A stretch of DNA of 64,000 bases from Lichenihabitans sp033947565 (GTDB taxonomy: Bacteria; Pseudomonadota; Alphaproteobacteria; Rhizobiales; Beijerinckiaceae). The stretch's first letter is position 1; each line of letters begins with the position of its first letter. The translations under genes were made by a program, and so were the position numbers. The DNA is taken from positions 69,724-133,723 of the forward strand of contig NZ_JARPVX010000005.1 in the NCBI RefSeq assembly GCF_033947565.1, read 5' to 3'. The notes beneath the pieces are model-generated. The model searched no databases. It was given only the letters and a program-made list of their open reading frames with translations, and was not told the origin of the DNA. Positions 57,539 to 64,000 of the stretch are shown piece after piece.

Positions 57539-58510
57539 TCACTCCCGGATCACCTCGCCCAGGCTGATCACCCACTCGTCTTCCGCGACGATGTTGTGCG
57601 TGACCATCATGATGATGCGTCCGGAGAGCGGGGCCCGGATCTCAGCCAGAGGCACGCCGAAGAGATTCCGGAGCCGGGCGAGGCGCTGGCCCTTCTCCAC
57701 CTGGTCCCCGACCGCAACTTCGCGGTAGAAGCGGCCCGCCGCCGGTGCCGCCACCTTAAGAAAGTTGCCGAGCACGCGCCGGGCCCTGTTGCCCCGCTGA
57801 AGCGGACCGCCGATGAGGCCGAGGTGCCGTGCGATGTTCAGCACGCCCTGGGTATGGAAGGCGACGCAATCCTCCTCCAGCAGGCCGTTGCGGCCGGCTT
57901 CCGACATCACGGCGTGGCGGCCAAGCCCGGGACGCTCATTCGCGGCACGGCCACGGTTGCTGGTCTGTCCAGCCGCAAACTCGACCACGACGTCGGCATC
58001 GAAGCCGTGCGCGAAGGTGCGGGTACGGTCGTCGAAATCAGCAATCCCCGTCATCTGGCACATCACGAATTTGGCCACGTCTTCGCGTAGGTCGCCGCCG
58101 TGCAGATCGACCAGCACATCGGCGTTAGCTGCCCATTCGTGCAGCAGCGCATGGGCCAGCACCTCGCTGAAGCTTCCATGCGGGTCGCCAGGGAAGCAGA
58201 AGTTGATGTTGCGCCCGTCGACCGGGCAGACGAACTCGGCATGGCTCGCGAGCCCAGGCATGTTCACCACCGGCAGGATCGTCACCGAACCCCGGTCGAG
58301 CGTATTTGTGAAGGCGTCCTTGAGGCGGAGCGCCGCCTCCATGCTCGACACCTCGTTCGGGTGCATGCCGGCCATCACGGCGAGCCGCGGCCCGGGCTGC
58401 CCCGCGGAGATCTCGAAGACGGGCAGTTCCAGCGACTCCAGGCCGGGCGCCGCGAAGTGCAGCATGCCCCAGGTAAGCGTGCCGTCGCGGCCAAGGGCGC
58501 GTAGGTTCAT
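57539..58510 (-). CDS. succinylglutamate desuccinylase/aspartoacylase-family deacylase
   Basis: A 323-residue zinc carboxypeptidase-fold deacylase of the AstE/AspA type. Zinc ligands are visible: MHPNEVSS near residue 49 (His50 and Glu53) and VDLHGGDL near 134. DGRNINFCFPGDPHGS near residue 98 is also typical. The C-terminal domain resembles a biotinyl/lipoyl-type beta barrel (VAVGDQVEKGQRLARL). Members remove acyl groups from N-acyl amino acids or ectoine derivatives. It is the second gene after the M24 peptidase (2-bp gap), so peptide-like or N-acyl amino acids are likely substrates. Confidence 0.88.
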   Translation of the reverse strand: MNLRALGRDGTLTWGMLHFAAPGLESLELPVFEISAGQPGPRLAVMAGMHPNEVSSMEAALRLKDAFTNTLDRGSVTILPVVNMPGLASHAEFVCPVDGRNINFCFPGDPHGSFSEVLAHALLHEWAANADVLVDLHGGDLREDVAKFVMCQMTGIADFDDRTRTFAHGFDADVVVEFAAGQTSNRGRAANERPGLGRHAVMSEAGRNGLLEEDCVAFHTQGVLNIARHLGLIGGPLQRGNRARRVLGNFLKVAAPAAGRFYREVAVGDQVEKGQRLARLRNLFGVPLAEIRAPLSGRIIMMVTHNIVAEDEWVISLGEVIRE

Positions 58511-58512
58511 GG

Positions 58513-59751
58513 TCAGGCTCCCAGGATGGCGAGCGTGCGCGGCAAGGTGTTCATGCTTCGCGCGCCGTCCTCCGTCACGATCAGCTGATCCTCGAGGTTG
58601 AAGCCGCCGATGCCAGTGGCGTAGAGCGGCACCTCGAAGGCCAGCACCATGTCGGGCTCGATCACGATGTCACTGCCGGCGGTGATGAACGGCCATTGCT
58701 CCGAGAAGAATGAATGGCCAAGCCCGTGGCCGAAGTGCCCGCGGCTGAAGCCCGCGAGGCCGGCGCCCTCAAGCGCCGCAGTGGTTATCCGATGTACGTC
58801 ACCGAGCGTCGCGCCCGGCCGGATGGCCGCGAAACCTGTGTCGAAGGCCGCCTCGATGATGCCGTGCAGCCGCGCCTGGTCGGGCGTGGGCGCGGCGAAG
58901 ACGTAGTTGCGGGAGGTGTCCGACGAATAGCCGTCGACCACGCAGCCGACGTCGGCCTTGATAACCGTGCCCGGCGCCACGCGCCCGCCCGGTCGCCAGG
59001 GGTCAGGCCCGATGGCGATATAGTCCCAGGAAGGCGGCGCCGGGACGCCGCGCCGCGAGGCGTCCGCCTCGACCCCGGCCCGGAAGGTCGCGTGGAGGTC
59101 CGCGGCCGTCTGCCCCGCCGCGACCGTCGTGGCCATGCGGCGGAGGCCAGCCTCGGCGAGTTCCGCTCCGAGCCTGAGCTTCGCGATCTCGGCGGGCGTC
59201 TTCACCATGCGGAGCCGGTCGAAGGCGGGGGAGCCGTTGAGCACGCGAGCTTCCGGCAGGGCCGCCGCGATGACGGCGGCATCGCTCGCCGCCACATAGT
59301 CGAGGTCGAAGCCGAGCCGCGACCGGGCGAGCCCACGCTCGTCCAGCACGGCGCGCAGCGCCGCGAGCGCCAGGCCGAGGTCGAAGGTCGCGGGACGCGC
59401 GAAGCCGGGGGCGCGGCCGTCCCGTCGCCAGGCCGCGGCGATGCGGTTCTCGATCGGGCCGTTCGTCCAGCCCGAAACGTCGACCTGCTCCATCCACAGC
59501 GGATGCGACCGCGCGTCGGGCACGCGCTCGCGCGCCGCTGCGGCGAAAAGGTCGCCCACCACAGCGCCGATGGGCAGCGCCGGGTCGGCCGGCAGCACCG
59601 CGAAGCCCGCCCCGGCGCGCCGGAACAACCCCGCGACGCCTTGCGACGCGCCCGTCACCGTGCTGAAGCCTTCGGGTTCCGCGATCACCAGCGCGTCGAG
59701 TCCGGCGGCGGCCATGAGCCGCGAAGCGCGGATCCGATCGACGAATGACAT
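58513..59751 (-). CDS. M24 metallopeptidase (Xaa-Pro aminopeptidase-like)
   Basis: A 412-residue creatinase/prolidase-type protein. The N-terminal domain holds DALVIAEPEGFSTVTGASQG. The C-terminal pita-bread fold has metal ligands in KADVGCVVDGYSSDTSRNYVF (two Asp), HFGHGLGHSFFSE (His), MVLAFEVPLY (Glu) and FNLEDQLIV (Glu). ATG 59751 has AAGGA eight bases upstream; the open frame upstream is antisense-type. It would cleave a proline peptide or a related amidine or ester. It is divergent from the amino-acid ABC transporter, which implies a shared compound. Confidence 0.92.
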   Translation of the reverse strand: MSFVDRIRASRLMAAAGLDALVIAEPEGFSTVTGASQGVAGLFRRAGAGFAVLPADPALPIGAVVGDLFAAAARERVPDARSHPLWMEQVDVSGWTNGPIENRIAAAWRRDGRAPGFARPATFDLGLALAALRAVLDERGLARSRLGFDLDYVAASDAAVIAAALPEARVLNGSPAFDRLRMVKTPAEIAKLRLGAELAEAGLRRMATTVAAGQTAADLHATFRAGVEADASRRGVPAPPSWDYIAIGPDPWRPGGRVAPGTVIKADVGCVVDGYSSDTSRNYVFAAPTPDQARLHGIIEAAFDTGFAAIRPGATLGDVHRITTAALEGAGLAGFSRGHFGHGLGHSFFSEQWPFITAGSDIVIEPDMVLAFEVPLYATGIGGFNLEDQLIVTEDGARSMNTLPRTLAILGA

Positions 59752-59892
59752 GAGGCCGTCCTTCAAAGGTCGCGCCGTCACAAGCCGAAAGGCTGCCGCG
59801 CATGGCTGGCGGTTGGGAGCGCGATCGTCTACCAAGCCGCTACACTGATAGAGGCCACGCGCCATCATGCCAAGCCATCCCACGTTTCGCCC

Positions 59893-60552
59893 ATGACCCT
59901 GCCGGCGCTTCTCCCCCTGCTGCTGCGCGGCGCGCTCGTAACGCTCGAGGTCACGGCGCTCGCGGCGGTGCTGGCGCTCGGCATGGGCTTCGCGGTCGGC
60001 CTCCTGCGGCTCGCGCCGAGCCGGCTGCTGCGCGGCCTCGCGACCGCCTATGTCGAGATCCTGCGCGGCACCTCGGCGCTGGTGCAACTGTTCTACCTCT
60101 TCTACATCCTGCCTTTGTTCGGCCTTACCCTGCCGCCGCTTGCCACTGCCGTCATCGGCCTTGGGCTCAACGCCTCAGCCTATGCGTCGGAGGTGGTGCG
60201 CACCACGATCGGCACGGTCGAGCGCCGTCAATGGGAGGCGGCGCTGGCGCTCGACATGCCGCCGTGGCTGGCGCTGCACCGCATCGTGCTGCCGCAGGCT
60301 CTACCGCTAATGATGCCGCCCTTCGCCAACCAGCTCGTGGAACTGCTGAAGGCGACAGCGCTCGTGTCGCTTATTACCCTGACGGATCTGACCTTCGCGG
60401 GCAGCCAGCTGGTGACCGCAACGGGGCAGAAGGGTCTCGTGTGGAGCCTCGTGCTCGCGCTCTACTTCGTCATGGCCTTCCCGCTCAGCCGTCTCAGCCG
60501 GCGCCTGGAGCGCCGCCTTGGTGGCTTCCGCGGCGCGGTCACACAGCCATGA
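59893..60552 (+). CDS. polar amino-acid ABC permease, HisM/GlnP family
   Basis: A 219-residue permease with five hydrophobic segments. It has the HisM-type start LLPLLLRGALVTLEVTALAAVLAL. The central sequence is YVEILRGTSALVQLFYLFYILP, and the EAA loop is QWEAALALDMPPWLALHRIVLPQALP. The gene opens the rightward operon with its stop overlapping the next permease by 4 bp. It forms the pore with that partner. Confidence 0.94.
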   Translation: MTLPALLPLLLRGALVTLEVTALAAVLALGMGFAVGLLRLAPSRLLRGLATAYVEILRGTSALVQLFYLFYILPLFGLTLPPLATAVIGLGLNASAYASEVVRTTIGTVERRQWEAALALDMPPWLALHRIVLPQALPLMMPPFANQLVELLKATALVSLITLTDLTFAGSQLVTATGQKGLVWSLVLALYFVMAFPLSRLSRRLERRLGGFRGAVTQP

Positions 60553-61199
60553 GCTTCGACTTCGCTTTCGCGTGGGAGATCCTGCCCGATCTTCTGCGCG
60601 GCGCCGCCGTTACGCTCGAGGTCATGGCGGCCGGCTTCCTCCTGGCGCTCGCCGGCGGCCTCGCCCTGGCGCTTGGCCGCCGCTCGCCCCAAACCGTGAC
60701 GCGTCTCGCCTGTGCGGCTTTCATCGAATTCATGCGTAACACGCCGCTCCTGGTGCAGCTCTACTTTCTGTTCTTCGTGCTGCCGCTTGGGGGCATCACC
60801 CTGCCGCCGATCACCACCGGCATTCTGGCGCTCGGCCTCAACTACAGCGCCTTTTTGTCGGAGGTGTATCGCAGCGGAATCGAGTCTGTGCCGCGCGGGC
60901 AATGGGAAGCCGCGCGGGCGCTTGACCTGCCGGCGCGCGACACCTGGCGCCGCATCGTCCTGCCGCAGGCGATCCCGCCGATGCTGCCGGTGCTCGGCAA
61001 TTATCTGATCGGCATGTTCAAGGACACGCCGCTGCTCGCCGTCATCACCGTGCCCGAGATGATGCAGGCCGCCAAAGGCGTCGCCGGCATGACCTACCGC
61101 TACAACGAGCCTTATACGCTCCTGGCCGCGCTCTTCCTGGCCTTGAGCCTGCCGGCCTCCCTGCTGTTCCGCACCCTGGAGACCCGATTGCGTGGCTGA
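60549..61199 (+). CDS. polar amino-acid ABC permease, HisM/GlnP family, second subunit
   Basis: A 216-residue paralogue of the preceding permease. It has FIEFMRNTPLLVQLYFLFFVLPLGG. The EAA loop is QWEAARALDLPARDTWRRIVLPQAIP near residue 118. The ATG at 60549 overlaps the upstream stop (ATGA); its stop overlaps the ATPase start by 8 bp. The two permeases make a heterodimeric channel. Confidence 0.94.
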   Translation: MSFDFAFAWEILPDLLRGAAVTLEVMAAGFLLALAGGLALALGRRSPQTVTRLACAAFIEFMRNTPLLVQLYFLFFVLPLGGITLPPITTGILALGLNYSAFLSEVYRSGIESVPRGQWEAARALDLPARDTWRRIVLPQAIPPMLPVLGNYLIGMFKDTPLLAVITVPEMMQAAKGVAGMTYRYNEPYTLLAALFLALSLPASLLFRTLETRLRG

Positions 61200-61962
61200 C
61201 GCCCGAACACCCATCCTGCGCCTCGCCAACGTCGAAAAACGCTACGGCGATACCCTGATCCTTGACCGCTTGAGCCTGGAAGTGCCGGCCGGCCAGCGCC
61301 TCGCCATCATCGGCCCGAGCGGCTCCGGCAAATCGACGATCCTGCGCCTCATCAAGGGTCTCGAGCCGTTCCAGGCAGGCGCGATCGAAGTCGCGGGCGA
61401 ACCTCTCAGGCCGCCACGCTCGGCGAGTTGGTTCGCTCGGCGCCCGGCGGCGCGAAGCCACATGGTCGGCATGGTATTCCAGCACTTCAACCTGTTCCCG
61501 CACATGACGGCGCTCGGCAACGTAGCCGAGGCGCTGGCGCGCGTGCTGGGTTTAACGCGACGCGACGCGGAGGCGCGGGCGCGCGACCTGCTGGCCCAGG
61601 TCGGGCTGGGCGGCAAGGAGGCGTCCTATCCTCGGGAACTCTCGGGCGGGCAGCAGCAGCGCGTCGCCATCGCGCGCGCCCTCGCGATGCGGCCGCAGGT
61701 AATGCTGTTCGACGAGGTGACCTCGGCGCTCGATCCCGAACTCGTCGGCGAGGTGCTGGGCGTGATCCGCACCCTGTCGCGCGAAAGCGGGATGACCATG
61801 CTGCTCGTCACCCACGAGATGGGCTTCGCGCGCGAGATCGCCGATCGCGTGTTGTTCATGGAGAAGGGCCGCATCGTCGAGGATGCTGCCCCCTCGCAGC
61901 TTTTCACGGCGCCGCAGAGCGAGCGCACCCGCGCCTTTCTGCGTGCCGTGCTGGAGCGCTGA
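61192..61962 (+). CDS. polar amino-acid ABC ATPase, GlnQ/HisP family
   Basis: A 256-residue ATPase. Walker A is GPSGSGKST near residue 40, the Q-loop is VFQHFNLFPHMTAL near 91, the signature is LSGGQQQRVAIARAL near 149, Walker B is VMLFDEVTSALDPE and the switch is THEMGFAREIADRV. All are canonical for GlnQ/HisP. The start is GTG at 61192. The binding-protein gene lies head-on 3 bp beyond its stop. Confidence 0.95.
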   Translation: MADARTPILRLANVEKRYGDTLILDRLSLEVPAGQRLAIIGPSGSGKSTILRLIKGLEPFQAGAIEVAGEPLRPPRSASWFARRPAARSHMVGMVFQHFNLFPHMTALGNVAEALARVLGLTRRDAEARARDLLAQVGLGGKEASYPRELSGGQQQRVAIARALAMRPQVMLFDEVTSALDPELVGEVLGVIRTLSRESGMTMLLVTHEMGFAREIADRVLFMEKGRIVEDAAPSQLFTAPQSERTRAFLRAVLER

Positions 61963-61965
61963 AAC

Positions 61966-62859
61966 TCAGCCGGCGCAGGCCTGCGCGGCCGTTGCGTCAA
62001 GTGGCGGAAGCTCGTTCTCGGTATAGCCATAGGGCTTCAACAGTTCGAGCAGCCGGCCCGACTGGCGGAGTTTCGCGAGCTCGCCGTTGAACGCCGCCGC
62101 GAACTCCTCGTCGCCCTTGGGCAACCCGTAGGCATGATAATTGTAGAACGGCTTGCCGTCCGGTCCGGGCATCTGCTCGAACGGCAGCGCGCGCTCGACC
62201 CCGGAGTCATTGGCAGCCTTGACCAGGCCGGCGATCTCGACGTCGGGGAAATAGATCACGTCGAGGCGGCCTGCCTGCAGCGCCGCCAAGGCCTCGTTGT
62301 CCTTGTCGAACAAGCTGATCTGGCTGGCCTGAATGCCGGCGTCCTTGGCTTCCTGCACCTGGTTGCTACCCGTCTGCGTGCCGAAGCGCGCCTCCTTGTT
62401 GGCGGCGACGTCCTTGAGGCTGTGCAGCTTCAGCGGGTTGCCGGCCTTGACCGCGAAGGCACCGCCCGAGCGCGTTACAGGATTCGAGAAGCCGATCACC
62501 TTGCAGCGCGCCGGCCGGATAAATAGCCCGGCACCGATGACGTCGAAGCGGTCGGCCGCAAGGCCCGGCACCAGCGCCCCGAAATCGACGATGGGCGCCT
62601 CGATCTCGGTGACGCCGAGCGGCGCCATGATGGCCCGCAGCACATCGATATTGGCGCCTGTCAGCTTGCCGGCGGGATCGATGAAGCCATAGGGCTGCTC
62701 GTTGGCGATGCCGGCGATGAGCTTGCCGCGCGCCTTGATCTTGGCGAGTGTGCCGCTTGCGGCGCGCGCCGGCTTCAGCCGGGCGTCGAGGCCAACGGCG
62801 CCCGCGAGGGCCGCGGCCCCGAACAGCGTCGCGGCTTGGCGGCGGGTCATGGTCGTCAT
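61966..62859 (-). CDS. polar amino-acid binding protein (SBP_bac_3)
   Basis: A 297-residue type II binding protein with a Tat-like leader (MTRRQAATLFGAAALAGAVG). The mature part has GKLIAGIANEQPYGFIDPAGKLTGANIDVLRAIM, typical of HisJ/GlnH, and RFGTQTGSNQVQEAKDAGI. It is encoded convergently to its permease-ATPase operon, so it must be made from a separate transcript. GGAGAAAC precedes the ATG. The ligand is probably an amino acid or opine-like compound linked with the M24 and AstE-like enzymes. Confidence 0.93.
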   Translation of the reverse strand: MTTMTRRQAATLFGAAALAGAVGLDARLKPARAASGTLAKIKARGKLIAGIANEQPYGFIDPAGKLTGANIDVLRAIMAPLGVTEIEAPIVDFGALVPGLAADRFDVIGAGLFIRPARCKVIGFSNPVTRSGGAFAVKAGNPLKLHSLKDVAANKEARFGTQTGSNQVQEAKDAGIQASQISLFDKDNEALAALQAGRLDVIYFPDVEIAGLVKAANDSGVERALPFEQMPGPDGKPFYNYHAYGLPKGDEEFAAAFNGELAKLRQSGRLLELLKPYGYTENELPPLDATAAQACAG

Positions 62860-63490
62860 TGTTTCTCCTGAGAAATACGGCGTAGCGCAGTGCCGGATGG
62901 TATGCTCACTCGGTCACGGCAAACCCCGGATTCGAGCGGTAAGGGGCGCCTCTCGGGGAGGCAGTTCGCATGTCGGACTGGACAAAACGAGGATCAATCA
63001 CCCGCGCGGTTCCGCGTCAACCTATAAATCTACTAGCAATATAGATGAACAGACCAGTCGATGGTTCGGTGCCGTATGGTCCTGTTCCAGTCCATGAATT
63101 TGCAGACGCATACTTGGAAGGCCAGCGTGCCGTAGGGGTCGGACCGCGTCGTCTTCATAGACAACGGCCTCGTTGACCAATGTCCGCAACGACTCCAAGG
63201 TGACCGAGGTCTAGCTCGGCCGCGCCCCGCACAAGCCGAACGAGGCGGCATGGCTGATAAAGGTCGTAGCATGAGCGCAGACCTGCTGCAGCTTGACGGC
63301 ATGAAGCGTCGTATGGCCCCCGATCACGTCACTTTGGCTTGTCGCTTCGGGTAGCGCCGGGTGAGGCAACTGCCTGCTCGACGGCGACGCCAACGACAAG
63401 TTAACCACCATGACGGTGTGTTCGACAGTGCCTTGATCGTCGGCGTAGCATCGGGTTGGTGCTAAAGGCGCGGCGGCAATTCCCCACGGC
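62860..63490. other. interval without supported gene
   Basis: The 631 bp after the binding-protein gene hold no convincing gene. A low-GC stretch (63020-63060) stands out. A 66-codon minus-strand frame around 63012-63209 without an ATG start reads TLESLRTLVNEAVVYEDDAV and may be a decayed coding remnant. Frames overlapping it lack coding bias. The binding-protein promoter probably lies just upstream of 62859. Confidence 0.4.
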
Positions 63491-63664
63491 ATGACGGGCG
63501 GCTGTCTCAGACATGTCTTCGAGCTCGACGAAGCCACCGGCTGGACTCTGGGCACCCAGGTCGCGGACCAGGCAGCCACGCCCCCGCACGAGTCGGTGCT
63601 GCGCTGCACGCCCCTGTCCGGCTTCGCGCTGCGCTTCGGCGAAGGGTGGCGACCTTGCGGTTGA
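63491..63664 (+). CDS. possible 57-residue hypothetical protein
   Basis: This short frame has strong G/C third positions and a balanced composition. It starts MTGGCLRHVFELDEATGWTL, and LRCTPLSGFALRFGEGWRP follows before TGA. No clear ribosome-binding site was seen. The frame is open upstream to 63449. I recognise no family; it could be a real small gene or the end of a degraded one. Confidence 0.35.
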   Translation: MTGGCLRHVFELDEATGWTLGTQVADQAATPPHESVLRCTPLSGFALRFGEGWRPCG

Positions 63665-63761
63665 CCCGAGGGTGTCACGGTCACAGGTGCGCAGGGATCA
63701 GAGCGCTTCGGCATTGCCGTCCTCGGGACGGGCGTATGCCTCCGGTGAGGACCGCGGTTGA

Positions 63762-63980
63762 TTATGGCCGGTTTTGCTTAGCGAGCATTTCCCCAACGTA
63801 GCCGATGCCGTCGGGGGTGAACGCGTAGTTCGAGGGCTCATCTTCATTGGCACTGTCTATGACCGACAGGCATCCGTCCTTTGTCCGCATGTCCTCGGCG
63901 ATAGCTTCGACCACCGCTTGGTCGACCCCGAGCTTCTGGGCGACGAATCTGACAGTGAACACCATCGAGAGGTACGGCAT
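63762..63980 (-). CDS. small hypothetical protein (72 residues)
   Basis: A 72-residue frame at the right edge of the window. It begins MPYLSMVFTVRFVAQKLGVD and has an acidic middle (SANEDEPSNYAF). The composition is protein-like and its codon use less GC-biased than the neighbours. No domain is recognised. The start lies 20 bp from the window end, so its upstream context cannot be judged. Confidence 0.45.
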   Translation of the reverse strand: MPYLSMVFTVRFVAQKLGVDQAVVEAIAEDMRTKDGCLSVIDSANEDEPSNYAFTPDGIGYVGEMLAKQNRP

Positions 63981-64000
63981 CAGGCCGCCTGGGCGAGCCC

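Noticed and set aside
63211..63714. A 167-codon minus-strand frame
   Set aside because: Its composition is not protein-like, and the overlapping plus-strand frame at 63491-63664 has better coding bias.

Overview
The window is GC-rich DNA with strong third-position GC bias, many 4-bp ATGA start/stop overlaps and a gene set (CUT2/ribose-type sugar ABC transporters, NrtABC-type transporter, DUF3768, DUF805-SHOCT, SorC and GntR regulators) that points to an alphaproteobacterium, most likely of the Rhizobiales (Hyphomicrobiales). No rRNA, complete tRNA or CRISPR array was seen. No housekeeping locus is present, so the genus cannot be fixed.

Region 1 (1-11.7 kb) is a nitrogen-compound scavenging locus. 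A leftward operon encodes a Tat-type periplasmic binding protein, permease, ATPase, nitrilase-family hydrolase, amidase and an AtzA/TrzN-like amidohydrolase. It also contains a second binding-protein homologue with no signal peptide. A GntR regulator and a second amidohydrolase read rightward from the shared promoter region.

Region 2 (11.7-39.6 kb) is a long, almost entirely leftward run of carbohydrate genes. It holds an FGGY kinase, a divergent SorC regulator and three complete CUT2-type sugar transporters. The first is linked to a class II aldolase, GlpD, a two-subunit thiamine-diphosphate E1 and a free-standing 81-residue lipoyl protein. The second is linked to a beta-keto acid cleavage enzyme (BKACE/DUF849), an SDR and a Gfo/Idh/MocA dehydrogenase. 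The third is YtfQRT-YjfF-like and linked to a PhyH-type dioxygenase. A PepD-type dipeptidase lies between the second and third. The three binding-protein genes here are each followed by a strong intercistronic stem-loop.

Region 3 (39.77 to about 46.2 kb) is an integrated element. It starts with a 3' half tRNA-Arg(TCG) fragment that looks like an attachment core, then a tyrosine recombinase, then small and hypothetical genes (Nudix, cysteine-rich protein, DUF3768, XRE regulator with a palindromic operator, DUF805-SHOCT). The intact tRNA expected at the far end was not found in the window.

Region 4 (46.2-51.2 kb) is a fourth CUT2 sugar transporter, coupled to a CelD/BcsL-like acyltransferase and to dodecin.

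Region 5 (51.2-55.9 kb) is a decaying organosulfur/flavin monooxygenase cluster. Two DszC/SfnB-like monooxygenases look intact. An NtaA/DszA-type LLM monooxygenase carries a frameshift, and two chimeric remnants mark internal deletions.

Region 6 (56.2-62.9 kb) has a secreted alpha/beta hydrolase, an AhpD/CMD-like protein, an AstE/aspartoacylase-like deacylase, an M24 peptidase and a polar amino-acid ABC transporter whose binding protein is encoded convergently. The last kilobase is sparse, with two small possible genes.
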